Of a stretch of 64,000 bases of DNA, positions 51,534-60,526 are shown one piece after another. Under the pieces are notes generated by a model, which did no database searches, had not been told where the DNA came from, and was given only the letters and a program-made list of their open reading frames with translations. Source of the DNA: Aneurinibacillus terranovensis DSM 18919 (GTDB taxonomy: Bacteria; Bacillota; Bacilli; Aneurinibacillales; Aneurinibacillaceae); contig NZ_AUMJ01000017.1 in assembly GCF_000430625.1 (NCBI RefSeq), positions 38,400 through 102,399 on the forward strand, given 5' to 3'. The position numbers and the translations under genes were made by a program. How positions within the stretch are numbered: the stretch's first letter is position 1; each line of letters begins with the position of its first letter.

Positions 51534-51728
51534 ATGGAAAATCGGATTAAATCCTTACGTAAAGAAAAAAAGATGTCTCAAGAGGAACTTGCCAATGCTT
51601 GTGATGTATCTCGTCAAACGATTAACGCTATAGAAAATAACAAGTATGATCCTAGCCTAGCCTTGGCCTTTCAAATTGCATCGATTTTATGTGTACCCAT
51701 AGATGAACTGTTTATTTATAGAAAGTGA
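51534..51728 (+). CDS. Small XRE-family regulator (YozG/YgzD-like)
   Basis: 64 residues consisting almost only of a helix-turn-helix: MENRIKSLRKEKKMSQEELANACDVSRQTINAIE then NNKYDPSLALAFQIA. It is the size and pattern of the small XRE proteins that autoregulate and control a neighbouring membrane protein gene. AGAGGGG precedes the ATG. The next gene starts 26 bp after the stop (27 bases), so they form a two-gene operon behind the 38-bp palindrome. Confidence 0.9.
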   Translation: MENRIKSLRKEKKMSQEELANACDVSRQTINAIENNKYDPSLALAFQIASILCVPIDELFIYRK

Positions 51729-51754
51729 AAATACTTGATAAAGGAGGAGTATAC

Positions 51755-52159
51755 ATGACACAAAAGCGTCTAGGTTCTAAATTCTATATTTCTTTAGGTT
51801 TGGGAATCGTTTTACTCTACATGGTGGGTTCTGCCATCATGAACGTTATCAGCGGAAAACCGGTAACCACCAGTGATCTAATTAGTATCGCTACCCTACT
51901 AATGTTCTTTATGAGATTTATTACGTGGGGAATGGATCGGAAGGCTGAAATGGATGAAATGGGGAGACGGATCAATTATCAGAGTGCCAAAATTAGTTAT
52001 TTTCTTTTAATCGTCATTCTTTTTATCCTATGGATCATGGATAGACTTGTCTTTGTTAGAAAAGATGATTTAGGAAACATGACTTTATTTTTTGCCTTGT
52101 GCATTTCCCTTGTTCTTTTACCTACAGTAGAGTTTTTCCTTTCGAGGCGCTACAAATAA
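51755..52159 (+). CDS. Small four-helix membrane protein, XRE-regulated
   Basis: 134 residues with four hydrophobic segments (LGLGIVLLYMVGSAIMNVI; SIATLLMFFMRFITWGM; ISYFLLIVILFILWIMDRL; LFFALCISLVLLPTVEFFLSR) and a charged RKAEMDEMGRRINYQSAK loop, a common pattern of DUF2178-type proteins paired with tiny XRE regulators. Function unknown. ATG 51755 with AAGGAGGAG upstream is far better than the in-frame start at 51725, which overlaps the previous gene. Confidence 0.8.
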   Translation: MTQKRLGSKFYISLGLGIVLLYMVGSAIMNVISGKPVTTSDLISIATLLMFFMRFITWGMDRKAEMDEMGRRINYQSAKISYFLLIVILFILWIMDRLVFVRKDDLGNMTLFFALCISLVLLPTVEFFLSRRYK

Positions 52160-52255
52160 CGGGTATTCGGATAAGCGTGTTAATTATTTAACAGTTTTTT
52201 TTGATACTACAACACTATCCCGGAGAACAAAAAGCAAAATAAATTGATCAAAAAG

Positions 52256-52299
52256 AGAGGCTGTTCCCGTTCGTTACTTCGACGTTTGGGACAGCCTCT
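52256..52299 (+). terminator. Terminator of the XRE/membrane-protein operon
   Basis: AGAGGCTGT-TCCC and GGGA-CAGCCTCT arms, long loop, weak T tract. Convergent with the remnant that follows. Confidence 0.6.
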
Positions 52300-52350
52300 A
52301 TATGAAACTACCGCTCGTTGAATTGCATGGTCGGGGTCAAGCCCCTTTGC

Positions 52351-52680
52351 TTAAATGATCCAATTGCTCCAATTCTCCTGTCTCCGACTCCGTTCATCGA
52401 GCCAGTTACAAGTCAGCGAAAACAGCTGCTGTTGGCTCTGGTGGGATGAAAAGATATGGTCGGCGTCAGAAATCACTTCCTTATCACACTGACCATCGGA
52501 CCTCTGCCAGAAAATACGCTGGTAAAGAAAACAATAATCTACCGGGATATCATCGTCGTCTGTTCCATGAACAATAAATATGTCTCCAGAAACAAAGTTG
52601 TATTTCATCAGAGGGTGGTATTCCGTTAATGAATGGAAAATATAATCAAGCACTATTCTACATCTGACGCAGCGAACCAT
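52351..52680 (-). pseudogene. Alpha/beta hydrolase C-terminal remnant
   Basis: The frame reads GDIFIVHGTDDDDIPVDYCFLYQRIFWQ and then EVISDADHIFSSHQSQQQLFSLTCNWLDE, the acid (HGTDD) and base (DADHIF) region of a dienelactone-hydrolase/YtaP-like alpha/beta hydrolase. The nucleophile half is missing upstream (residues before it, with YHPLMKYN, do not resemble the fold), so it is a decayed C-terminal piece of a ~260-residue enzyme. Confidence 0.6.
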
Positions 52681-52717
52681 CGACAGCTCTCTATTCTATT
52701 AATATGCTATATGAACA

Positions 52718-52905
52718 TTATGCTTTTTCAATCAGATCATTCGTGATGAGCACTTCCAAATGCATCGTTTTCCGCTCACCGTTAAAGTCAACCTCTACTA
52801 GATCTTTCTCTATATTGCGGATAATTCCCCTGCCGTATTCCTTATGAATAGTTTCATCACTTTTTTGTATTCTTTCATTTGTTTCTTAATATCTAAAATA
52901 TCCAT
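52718..52905 (-). pseudogene. Small CarD/Tudor-like protein with frameshift
   Basis: From ATG 52905 (GGAGGG upstream) MDILDIKKQMKEYKK is open, but only a frame change near residue 8-12 gives the coherent remainder: SDETIHKEYGRGIIRNIEKD, VEVDFNGERKTMHLEVLITNDLIEKA, then stop at 52718. The KEYGRGIIRNIEKDLVEVDF pattern resembles a single SH3/Tudor-like module, similar to the C-terminal tail of UvrD/PcrA. About 62 residues if intact. A single-base change suffices. Confidence 0.5.
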
Positions 52906-53004
52906 AATAAACCCTCCAGGTTAAAAAATGGCTTACTCTGTTTTACCAAATCCCTTTGAGCAGAAAACAAGAGGCCACCTTTCTCGCACGTTAGGCAAAA
53001 AAAT

Positions 53005-53457
53005 TTACCCCGATTTGATACTCCCACGCGAAATGAGGATAAGAGCGACGATAAGAAACAGTAATCCGATAAATCTGTACGTGTTGAACGGGATCTTCGG
53101 ACCATTAAACCATCCAAAGTGGTCAATCAACATACTCATTATAATTTGACCGCAAATAACGGACACAACCGAGGCGCCTACCCCTATTTTCGGCACAACC
53201 ATAGCTAAAACGGCAATATATGTAGCGCCAATCAACCCACCGAGCAGCTTCCATTTAGGAACGGTAAACAATTCAATCACATTTCCTTTACCAAAGAAAA
53301 GTACAGCAATTAACAGGGCAATAGTTCCCACAAAAAAAGATACGAAAGCGGCTTCTATCGTTCCAATGGCTCGGCCTAATCTGCCGTTTATCGCAGCTTG
53401 AACGCTTAACCCAACACCGGAAACTACCGTTAATAGAGTGAATAAAAATTTCATCAT
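53005..53457 (-). CDS. YdcZ-type DMT transporter (DUF606)
   Basis: 150 residues, about five membrane segments, DMT_YdcZ family: GVGLSVQAAINGRLGRAIGTIEAAFVSFFVGTIALLI and GGLIGATYIAVLAMVVPKIGVGASVVSVICGQIIMSMLIDHFGWF. These half-size drug/metabolite transporters often act as pairs of two such genes; here only one is present and its partner may have been lost. Substrate unknown. Start ATGATG with AAAGGGG upstream. Confidence 0.87.
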   Translation of the reverse strand: MMKFLFTLLTVVSGVGLSVQAAINGRLGRAIGTIEAAFVSFFVGTIALLIAVLFFGKGNVIELFTVPKWKLLGGLIGATYIAVLAMVVPKIGVGASVVSVICGQIIMSMLIDHFGWFNGPKIPFNTYRFIGLLFLIVALILISRGSIKSG

Positions 53458-53545
53458 GCGTGATAACCCCTTTCCTCTCCCCTTTATTTATCGAATGTTA
53501 TTAAATAGATGATATATTACAAAACAATGTGCGAAATCGTAAATA

Positions 53546-53577
53546 ACCCCCTTGCTTTCGTACAAAGAGCAAGGGGT
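53546..53577 (-). terminator. Terminator of the DEAD-box helicase gene
   Basis: ACCCCCTTGCT and AGCAAGGGGT pair around the loop TTCGTACAAAG. It lies 19 bases past the stop. Confidence 0.75.
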
Positions 53578-53595
53578 ACTGCGCGTTTTTTATGT

Positions 53596-54972
53596 TTACT
53601 TTTTACGCTTTCGGTAAGATTCAGAAATGGCCTTTCTGCGTTCCTGGCGCAGTTGTTTTGCTTTTTCCAGCCGCTGTTTTTTCTTATACCCGGGTTTAAC
53701 AGCTTCCTTTTTAGCGTGGGCACGGCCTGGAGACGGCTTTTCCTTAGCAGACGCCGCTTGTGTTCGTTCACTGCTTTCAGCCTTTTGAGTAATATCTCTT
53801 TCTTCAACGATTTTCCTACCTGCCCGCTCCCTGAGCTTCCGCTGCCGGGGTGAGCGTTTTGCCCCACCAAGAAATTTTTCTTCTGCGCCTCCGCTGATCG
53901 CTTTAGAAATACGATTAAAAATCATTTTCTGGCGCGGGGATACGAGAGAAATGGCTTCCCCCTGCTGTCCGGCACGGCCGGTGCGGCCCACACGGTGGAT
54001 GTAGCTTTCTACGTCTGAGGGCATATCGTAATTAAAAACATGGGTAATCCCCTCTACGTCAAGCCCGCGAGCTGCAATATCGGTGGCTACAAGATACTGA
54101 AACTTTGCCTGGCGGAATTGATCCATAATCTGTTCACGCTTTTTTTGGCTTAAATCACCATGCAACGCCTGAGCATCCAGTCCGTTCATTTGCAGCTGGC
54201 GAACGAGTTCGTTGACCCGCTGCTTAGTATTAGCAAAAATAACAGCAAGGTAAGGGCGTGCTTCCTTAATAAGCCGCAGCAGCACGTCCACCTTGTCACT
54301 CTGGTTAACGACGTAATAGGATTCTTTTGTGTTAACCGCCGTAATCTGTTTCTTTTCAATCCGAATGATCTGCGGCTGATTCATAAAACGATGCGCGAGT
54401 TTGCGAACATCGTCGGGAATGGTCGCAGAAAACAAAAGAACCTGTTTCTTCTGGGCGGTCTGGATGAAAACTTCCTCCACCTCTTGAAGAAAGCCCATCT
54501 CCAGCATTTTATCCGCCTCATCCAGCACAAGGGTTTTGATGCGTCCAAAATGCAAAGTCTCACGGCGCAGGTGGTCTAAAATTCGGCCCGGTGTTCCCAC
54601 CACAATATGAATGCTGCCGGTCAGCTTGTTAATCTGCCGCATAATATCCTGTCCCCCATGCAGAGACAGCACATTTATATTCATATGCTTACCAAGCTCC
54701 TTAATATCTTCGGTAATCTGGATCGCCAGTTCACGTGTCGGCGTCATAATTAAGCCCTGTATGTCTTTCTTTTCGGGTTCGATTGTTTGGAGCAGCGGAA
54801 TAACAAACGCTGCAGTTTTTCCGGTTCCCGTCTGTGCCTGCCCAATAAGGTCTTTTCCTTCAAGAGCAAGCGGGATGGCCTCCTGTTGAATCGGTGTCGG
54901 TTTTTTATAATACAAATCAGCAATTCCCCGCATAATTTCAGGTTTTAAGTTAAATTCATTAAAAGAATTCAT
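53596..54972 (-). CDS. DEAD-box RNA helicase (CshB/DbpA-like)
   Basis: 458 residues. Two RecA-like domains: Q motif PTPIQQEAIP, motif [21 protein letters not shown], motif II VLDEADKM, SATIP, and in domain 2 ARGLDVEGI and HRVGRTGRAG. A basic C-terminal tail (~380-458, KPGYKKKQRLEKAKQLRQERRKA) probably binds RNA. It unwinds RNA duplexes in ribosome assembly, mRNA decay or cold adaptation. Family length and tail resemble CshB/CshE of Bacillus. Single gene with its own terminator; the second helicase of the window is CshA-like. Confidence 0.93.
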   Translation of the reverse strand: MNSFNEFNLKPEIMRGIADLYYKKPTPIQQEAIPLALEGKDLIGQAQTGTGKTAAFVIPLLQTIEPEKKDIQGLIMTPTRELAIQITEDIKELGKHMNINVLSLHGGQDIMRQINKLTGSIHIVVGTPGRILDHLRRETLHFGRIKTLVLDEADKMLEMGFLQEVEEVFIQTAQKKQVLLFSATIPDDVRKLAHRFMNQPQIIRIEKKQITAVNTKESYYVVNQSDKVDVLLRLIKEARPYLAVIFANTKQRVNELVRQLQMNGLDAQALHGDLSQKKREQIMDQFRQAKFQYLVATDIAARGLDVEGITHVFNYDMPSDVESYIHRVGRTGRAGQQGEAISLVSPRQKMIFNRISKAISGGAEEKFLGGAKRSPRQRKLRERAGRKIVEERDITQKAESSERTQAASAKEKPSPGRAHAKKEAVKPGYKKKQRLEKAKQLRQERRKAISESYRKRKK

Positions 54973-55159
54973 TTCTTTCTTCCTTTCTCAGTGCATAAAA
55001 AAGCACACTATTTGTATTGTACCCGAATTATGGCAGTTCTACCATAAAGAAAAGGAAAAGAATTCACCTTATCAATTGAATTTAACTTTGTATAACTATG
55101 ATTTAAGTTTACAAATAGTTTGAATTCTATTATTATATGAATAGAAAGTAACATATCTT

Positions 55160-55256
55160 TTTAGAGCTACGATACTAGCAAACTCATTGAAAGATGGGGA
55201 CGCAAAGCCACGGGTCTAAGGTTGGATAAACTAGGACGGCCGGGCTGCCGAATAGC
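55160..55256 (+). ncRNA. c-di-GMP-I (GEMM) riboswitch
   Basis: Hallmark blocks are all present: AGCAAACTCATTGAAAGATGGGGACGC without break, then AAAGCCACGGGTCTAAGG, and GGACGGCCGGGCTGCCG (the receptor helix with tetraloop-like GAAA at 55189-55192). The GAAA tetraloop, the GGGACGCAAAGCCAC core and the receptor stem match the class. GAATAGCC (55250-55257) at its 3' edge can pair with GGCTATTC (55284-55291), which otherwise forms the terminator at 55281; this suggests a transcription switch. Gene controlled: the small ORF at 55375. Confidence 0.93.
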
Positions 55257-55280
55257 CTGGTTATTATATAACCTGAACCC

Positions 55281-55311
55281 AAAGGCTATTCCCCATGAGG
55301 AATAGCCTTAT
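55281..55311 (+). terminator. Riboswitch-linked terminator (expression platform)
   Basis: AAGGCTATTCC and GGAATAGCCTT pair perfectly, followed by ATTTATTATC. The left arm is shared with an alternative helix to 55250-55257, so the terminator and antiterminator exclude each other. Confidence 0.8.
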
Positions 55312-55374
55312 TTATTATCAATAAATCAAAATCATATAAAACAAATATACTTCTATGGGAGGCTGGTTAGCTTG

Positions 55375-55536
55375 ATGTATTACTGTATTAATTGTCAAAT
55401 GCTTCACGAAAAATCTTCATCTGTGAGAATTTTCCTCACCGGATTTATGACCTTACCGAGCCACGAGAAATTCCCTTTAGGCATGTGCCAGTGTGAATCA
55501 AACCACGCCGCATTGAAAGCGGTTTCCAATGGATAG
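55375..55536 (+). CDS. 53-residue Cys-rich protein under c-di-GMP riboswitch
   Basis: Not long enough for usual ORF cutoffs. ATG 55375 (or TTG 55372, 9 bases after GGGAGG) to TAG 55534. Reads MYYCINCQMLHEKSSSVRIF, with CxxC at residues 4-7, and PLGMCQCESNHAALK with CxC near residue 38-40. The four Cys could bind one zinc or a small cluster. I do not recognise a family. It is the only gene between the riboswitch terminator and the bidirectional terminator at 55560, so it is the likely regulated product. Confidence 0.7.
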   Translation: MYYCINCQMLHEKSSSVRIFLTGFMTLPSHEKFPLGMCQCESNHAALKAVSNG

Positions 55537-55559
55537 AAGGGATACATGTAAAAACAAAA

Positions 55560-55594
55560 ACACCGGCACAAAGTTTCCTCATTTGTGCCGGTGT
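55560..55594. terminator. Bidirectional terminator between the small ORF and cimA
   Basis: ACACCGGCACAAA and TTTGTGCCGGTGT pair perfectly around a 9-base loop, with A-rich and T-rich flanks. It serves both the small ORF and cimA. Confidence 0.85.
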
Positions 55595-55613
55595 TTATTA
55601 TTTTCGGAAAAGA

Positions 55614-57242
55614 TTAGTGATTTAGTATGCCCTGGCGTTCCGTGTCAGCTGCTTCTAATGCGTCCACATTCACTTCCTCATAACGCTTCATCAACACATA
55701 ACGTATACTGTCCAGCAACGCTTCCCAGCTTGCCTGGATCACGTTCGCGGACACGCCAACGGTACTCCAGCTGTCTTTTCCATCCGTTGACTCGATTAAC
55801 ACCCGAACTTTGGAAGCTGTCGCATCTTGCTCACTGAGCACACGTACTTTATAATCGGCCAAATACATTTCACGGATAGCGGGGAAGAATGACTCCAGCG
55901 CTTTACGAAGGGCATTATCAAGCGCGTTAACCGGCCCGTTTCCTTCCGCTACGGTATGAACAATTTGTCCCTGAACACGGAGCTTAACGGTTGCTTCTGT
56001 TCTCGTCTCTGTCTCCCCGATCTGCTCCATGAGGATTTTGAAAGACTCTACCGTAAAAATTTCTACATATTCGTTAAGTCCCTGGCGCAGCAGCAGTTCA
56101 AAAGATGCCTCCGCCCCTTCATATTGATATCCCTGGTGTTCCAGTTCTTTAATCTTCTGAATAATATTCTTGCTTCTTGGATTGTTCTTATCCAGCTCTA
56201 TGTCTAACTGCTTCGCTTTAAACAGAACGTTACTCTGTCCGGCAAGCTCGGATACAAGCACCCGACGGTGATTTCCCACCACTTCCGGCTGAATATGTTC
56301 GTATGTCTCCGGAGCCTTTAAAATCGCGCTGACATGCATCCCACCTTTATGGGCAAATGAGCTTATGCCAACGAACGGTTGAGAGTTTGGCGGCACGATA
56401 TTTGCCATTTCATACACATAACGGGATGTATTGGTCAGCTGCTTTAACTGGGCTTCCGTTACACATAAATACCCCATTTTTAATTGCAGATTAGGTATGA
56501 CGGACACCAGGTTCGCGTTTCCGCAGCGCTCCCCAAACCCGTTTATCGTTCCCTGAACCTGGGTAGCTCCCGCCGTTACCGCAGAAAGCGAATTCGCTAC
56601 GGCAAGTTCACTATCATTGTGGCAGTGTATTCCAATAGGTGTCGCCAGTTCCCGGCAAACCCTCGTCACGATTTGTAAAATATCGCTGGGTAAGGAGCCA
56701 CCGTTCGTATCGCATAAGGTTATCCAATCCGCTCCTGCTTCGGAGGCCTTCTGAATCGTGGCAAACGCATACTCGGGATTATTTTTGTAACCGTCGAAGA
56801 AATGTTCCGCATCGTAAATGACTTCCAGTCCGTTCTGTTTTAAAAAACGCACGGAATCGTAAATCATATCCAAATTTTCTTCTAATGTGGTACCAAGAGC
56901 TTCGGTCACGTGAAAATCCCAGCTCTTCCCGAAGATTGCTACGGCTTTTACCCCACTCTCAATAATCATCCGGAGATTCTCGTCGGCTTCAGCCGTAATG
57001 CCGAATCGCCGTGTGCTGCCAAACGCCGTGATTTTGGCGTGTGTAAGTGAAAGTTCCTTCGCCCGCATAAAAAATTCCATATCTTTCGGATTACTTCCAG
57101 GCCAACCGCCTTCAATATAATGGACACCAATGGAGTCTAATTTTTTAGCGATTTTAAGCTTGTCGTCTACCGATAAGCTAACTCCTTCCCCCTGCGTTCC
57201 ATCACGAAGCGTTGTATCGTATATGCATATTTGCGTCCTCAT
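55614..57242 (-). CDS. cimA: (R)-citramalate synthase CimA
   Basis: 542 residues. The N-terminal HMGL-like TIM barrel (~1-280) shows [57 protein letters not shown] and [12 protein letters not shown]. The C-terminal LeuA dimer domain (~400-530) is the regulatory, isoleucine-sensing part. CimA condenses pyruvate and acetyl-CoA to citramalate, giving isoleucine without threonine, and is distinguished from LeuA by [13 protein letters not shown] 57242 has GGAGGGG 8 bases upstream; the longer frame adds 13 residues. Single gene. Confidence 0.92.
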   Translation of the reverse strand: MRTQICIYDTTLRDGTQGEGVSLSVDDKLKIAKKLDSIGVHYIEGGWPGSNPKDMEFFMRAKELSLTHAKITAFGSTRRFGITAEADENLRMIIESGVKAVAIFGKSWDFHVTEALGTTLEENLDMIYDSVRFLKQNGLEVIYDAEHFFDGYKNNPEYAFATIQKASEAGADWITLCDTNGGSLPSDILQIVTRVCRELATPIGIHCHNDSELAVANSLSAVTAGATQVQGTINGFGERCGNANLVSVIPNLQLKMGYLCVTEAQLKQLTNTSRYVYEMANIVPPNSQPFVGISSFAHKGGMHVSAILKAPETYEHIQPEVVGNHRRVLVSELAGQSNVLFKAKQLDIELDKNNPRSKNIIQKIKELEHQGYQYEGAEASFELLLRQGLNEYVEIFTVESFKILMEQIGETETRTEATVKLRVQGQIVHTVAEGNGPVNALDNALRKALESFFPAIREMYLADYKVRVLSEQDATASKVRVLIESTDGKDSWSTVGVSANVIQASWEALLDSIRYVLMKRYEEVNVDALEAADTERQGILNH

Positions 57243-57418
57243 GTTCGCAACCCCTCCGCTTTTCAATCTCTCGTTCTCCAATTTATATTATTCAGAATTC
57301 CAAAGTTTTTTTTCAGTAAAGTATACCACACCGTTTTAGGACTATCTATACCCTATGTGTATAATTATTGCGTATGCTATGATATAGAAAAAACTTGGTC
57401 AGGAAAGCAGGCTTTAAA

Positions 57419-58177
57419 ATGAGCAGCCTTTATTACGGAACACCTGAACGATTACTCTGGGAAGATGAAATGGCGTTACGCGATTATATCGATCGCCATC
57501 TGGATAAAACGATTCATCGCTATGCGCCGTATTTAATCGATGAAGCGGTGTTGACGCCGGTGAATCTCGATTGTTTCAACTGTCATATTGTCCACGGGCA
57601 TAACTGCTGTGAAGGCGGGCAGCCATATTCGATGGAAGGCGAGAATCTTGCCCTATTTAACAAACACGCCCTTCCTATCTTAAAAAAGCACACCACAAGT
57701 GACCGGGTATTGTACGCAAAACAAAAAGGGCTCTTCGAAAAAACAGCCAACACAAACTACTATCCTTCGATTCGGATGTACGATAGGAATTGCCTGTTTC
57801 TAATCAAAGAAGAGGGGCAGCATATCTGCGCTATACACAGGTATGCGCTTGAGAATCGTATGGATCCGGCGAAGCTTAAACCATTTAGCTGTTCGTTGTT
57901 CCCCCTTGAAATCATCGAATATAACGATGCTATTTTGATAACCGCTCTTACTGCTGAGACTGAGTGTTTCAGCCGGTGGGGCGATTACTATCGCTCTCAT
58001 TATTCCTGTGTCAACGCGAAACAGCGACCGGAGAACACATCTGGCCACTATTTTGCGGAGGAGGGATATATCCCCGCCTGGGAATGGGGGCGTGAGCTGT
58101 TAATCAGCTACTGGGGAGAAAAAGTCGTACGGGAAGTGGAAGAGCGTCTGTATGCGAAAAAAGGCGGCCGCTTATAG
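57419..58177 (+). CDS. Cys-cluster protein, YkgJ-like
   Basis: 252 residues. No membrane segment. A Cys/His cluster CFNCHIVHGHNCCEGGQPYSMEGEN is followed by later CLF, CAIH, CSLFPLEI and ECFSRW. This arrangement recalls the YkgJ/DUF3109-type metal-binding (zinc or iron-sulfur) proteins, but the match is loose. The rest is polar with DYIDRHLDKTIHRY near the start. ATG 57419 is preferred; the alternative at 57395 has no ribosome site. Single gene between cimA (divergent) and a convergent MFS gene. Confidence 0.6.
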   Translation: MSSLYYGTPERLLWEDEMALRDYIDRHLDKTIHRYAPYLIDEAVLTPVNLDCFNCHIVHGHNCCEGGQPYSMEGENLALFNKHALPILKKHTTSDRVLYAKQKGLFEKTANTNYYPSIRMYDRNCLFLIKEEGQHICAIHRYALENRMDPAKLKPFSCSLFPLEIIEYNDAILITALTAETECFSRWGDYYRSHYSCVNAKQRPENTSGHYFAEEGYIPAWEWGRELLISYWGEKVVREVEERLYAKKGGRL

Positions 58178-58184
58178 TACCGGG

Positions 58185-59417
58185 TTACATACGCATATGC
58201 TTTAGTAATGTGCGGGGCGTCTCATGCGGGTGCAACCTGATTTTGACCCAGATGGTGTTGACTAAGAAAAGCGTCCCCGCTAGCAGAAACATGCTGTTAA
58301 GCCCGATGGTTCCACTCAATATTCCGCCTATGACCGGACCCAGCAGATTTCCCAGAAAAAGCGCGCTATTGCTGTAGCCGAATGTACGGCTCTCCATTCC
58401 CGCCGGCGCATACTGCTGGATTAAGGCGTTAACGGACGGCAGAAGTCCACCTATGCACATTCCAAGTAGAAAACGAAAGACCATGAGTGTCCACACATCA
58501 TTGACCATCCCCTGTGGAATAAAAAATACGGCCGCGCCAAGCAGGCTAAACAGCAGGACGTATTTAGCGCCGATTCGGTCACTCCATTTGCCAAGCAGCG
58601 GAGAAAAAATCATCGTCGCGATTCCCGAAGACGATATAACAATTCCCGCCATCAAAGAGATAAAGTTTGAACTGTGCCACAGTTCCTGAACATAGACCGT
58701 CATAAAAGGGTTGGTACTCATCATGCCGAATTGAATGAGAAACCCTGTAATAAACAGGGAAGGAAGGGGCGAAATATGAATGATTCTGCTAAAGTCACTT
58801 TCCGCCTGTACTTCCACCTGTGCTGTTTGCTCTTTCGGCTGCGGTTTATTTATTTCTTTTACCGCCACAATAACCAGCATGGAAGCGATAAAAAGCAGTA
58901 CACCGGTCACGATGAATATGTGCCGGAAACTCATCCATTCCGCAAATAATCCACCCATAAGCGGCCCAAGAATCGACCCGGCAACCGATCCCGACTGGAG
59001 AATACCGAGCGAATAACCAATTTTTTCTTTTGGCGTATTCGTTGATACAAGCGCGATGGCTGCCGGCACGAAGCCGGATATCACTCCATTTAATAAGCGT
59101 AAAGCCAGCAGCTGCACAGGTGAAGTAACAAGCCCCATTAATAGTGTGACAACCGCCATACCTATACCGGAGCGGATAAGCATCATTTTACGTCCTGATT
59201 TATCTGCGATTTTCCCCCAGATCGGTGAAAAAATAAAGGCCGTTAAAAAATTCGCACCAAAAATCAAACCCGTCCACCGCTGTATAGAAGCTTGATCATG
59301 CATCCCGAGATCCAATGAGAGATACAAAGGCAGAAAAGGAACAACCAGACTCATAGCCGCCAGCACAATGAACTCTGCGAACCATAAAATATACAGATTT
59401 CTTTTCCAAACTTCCAT
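58185..59417 (-). CDS. MFS multidrug efflux-type transporter
   Basis: 410 residues, 12 membrane segments. Motif A PIWGKIADKSGRKMMLIR in loop 2-3 and SPLLGKWSDRIGAKYVLL in loop 8-9, motif C-like GSVAGSILGPLMGGLFAEWM. It belongs to the MdtG/YttB-like DHA1 drug:H+ antiporters. Efflux of small molecules at the inner membrane, substrate unknown. It ends 8 bases before the stop of the plus-strand YkgJ-like gene. Start ATGGAAG. No linked regulator is visible. Confidence 0.88.
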   Translation of the reverse strand: MEVWKRNLYILWFAEFIVLAAMSLVVPFLPLYLSLDLGMHDQASIQRWTGLIFGANFLTAFIFSPIWGKIADKSGRKMMLIRSGIGMAVVTLLMGLVTSPVQLLALRLLNGVISGFVPAAIALVSTNTPKEKIGYSLGILQSGSVAGSILGPLMGGLFAEWMSFRHIFIVTGVLLFIASMLVIVAVKEINKPQPKEQTAQVEVQAESDFSRIIHISPLPSLFITGFLIQFGMMSTNPFMTVYVQELWHSSNFISLMAGIVISSSGIATMIFSPLLGKWSDRIGAKYVLLFSLLGAAVFFIPQGMVNDVWTLMVFRFLLGMCIGGLLPSVNALIQQYAPAGMESRTFGYSNSALFLGNLLGPVIGGILSGTIGLNSMFLLAGTLFLVNTIWVKIRLHPHETPRTLLKHMRM

Positions 59418-59597
59418 AGGGTATTACATCCACTCCTTCGTAATCTATAAAGAAACACAAAAAACCCTGACACTCATGTGTAAGGGAACTCCGAATCATT
59501 AATTAGTCTTAGAAGAATCATTGATTGAGCCGCATCTACTAGAATAAATATAGTATATAACATTTTTTGTGAAATATCTATCCTTTTCTCGTAAAAA

Positions 59598-59646
59598 AAA
59601 TTGCGAGCGAGAAAGCCGTACTTGTCCCGTTCCCTACTCGCAATTT
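59598..59646. terminator. Hairpin between the MFS gene and tatA
   Basis: AAATTGCGAG and CTCGCAATTT pair perfectly with a ~29-base loop. It lies in the upstream region of the MFS gene and downstream of tatA; its role is uncertain. Confidence 0.4.
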
Positions 59647-59719
59647 AAATTTGCTCCACTACGTTTATTGCATGAAAAAAGAGAACTTCACACGATGTCC
59701 TCTTTTTTGATACATTCAT

Positions 59720-59905
59720 TTACTTTATTTGCGGCTTTTTCTCTTCTTCCACGATATCTTCCGATAAGTCACGGGCGGATTTTTTAAATTCCTTCAGTGT
59801 TTGTCCAAAAGCACGGCCGATTTCCGGCAGCTTTTTAGGGCCAAATACAACAAGCGCGATAATCAAAATAAGTATTAATCCCGATGCTCCGATATTTGAA
59901 AACAT
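59720..59905 (-). CDS. tatA: TatA protein (second copy)
   Basis: 61 residues: [42 protein letters not shown], clear TatA with the same membrane helix and FG-x-KLP hinge as the 40929 copy. It is followed by a weak AAAAGAG/CTCTTTT hairpin (59675-59708) and stands alone, without tatC. This is probably the housekeeping TatA while the other one is operon-bound. Start ATG with GGGGAG upstream. Confidence 0.92.
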   Translation of the reverse strand: MFSNIGASGLILILIIALVVFGPKKLPEIGRAFGQTLKEFKKSARDLSEDIVEEEKKPQIK

Positions 59906-60055
59906 TACACTCTCCCCTTTGCAACCGTTCCCTGCAATTATTATAAATCATTTACTCACGCACATGAAACTAAAAAACAGACAAATGTCACGAATTTTTT
60001 ACAGTTTCGTATGCCACTTCAGGATTGGCTTAAAAAGATTCGCACCTGCTTTCAA

Positions 60056-60091
60056 AATAAGCTACTATATAAATATTAATAAGCTACTATA
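60056..60091. repeat. Direct repeat AATAAGCTACTATA, 22-bp period
   Basis: Identical 14-mers at 60056-60069 and 60078-60091, two helical turns apart, just upstream of the gene at 60157. The second copy overlaps a TATAAT-like -10. It may be a tandem regulator site or a local duplication. Confidence 0.5.
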
Positions 60092-60156
60092 ATAGTTATT
60101 CACGAGAACCTTAAAGAATTACTGTTCATTAGGACGATATGTTAGGAGGCCTCCGG

Positions 60157-60513
60157 GTGACAGCGGAAGAGATACGCCATTTACTTAATAAAGCGAGACA
60201 TGCGATTTTTACCGGGGAGCCGCTGCCGCATGCCTGGGCACCCAGCACCCAGGAAGAGTATATTGCCATTTATGAGGAACGAACCGAGCGGAACCCGCTT
60301 GTTGAGAAAAAGTTGTTCAGTGAAGCAATGGTTGACATTCTTCCTCTTTACCAAAAAAATTGGAGAGAAATGAATCAAGCGGCCGCCATCATGACAGGAG
60401 AATCGGCAGCGGAACCAAAAGACACAGACGAATGGCTTATAGAGATTTATGATGAAATGATAAATACGGAAACCGAAGACGAATGGAACGCGTTCGTCAA
60501 ACGTTTCGAGTAA
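60157..60513 (+). CDS. Conserved-looking hypothetical protein
   Basis: 118 residues, acidic and soluble, with TAEEIRHLLNKARHAIFTGE and a C-terminal DEWLIEIYDEMINTETEDEWNAFV. No domain recognised. GTG 60157 is chosen because TAGGAGG lies 7 bases upstream; the ATG at 60139 precedes the ribosome site. It lies 13 bp before the PCYCGC lipoprotein gene on the same strand, so they probably form an operon and share a task, but nothing in the sequence tells which. Confidence 0.65.
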   Translation: MTAEEIRHLLNKARHAIFTGEPLPHAWAPSTQEEYIAIYEERTERNPLVEKKLFSEAMVDILPLYQKNWREMNQAAAIMTGESAAEPKDTDEWLIEIYDEMINTETEDEWNAFVKRFE

Positions 60514-60526
60514 GGTGGAATAACGA

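Noticed and set aside
54160..54579. 139-codon plus-strand ORF in the DEAD-box helicase
   Set aside because: Shadow of conserved helicase motifs; no ribosome site.
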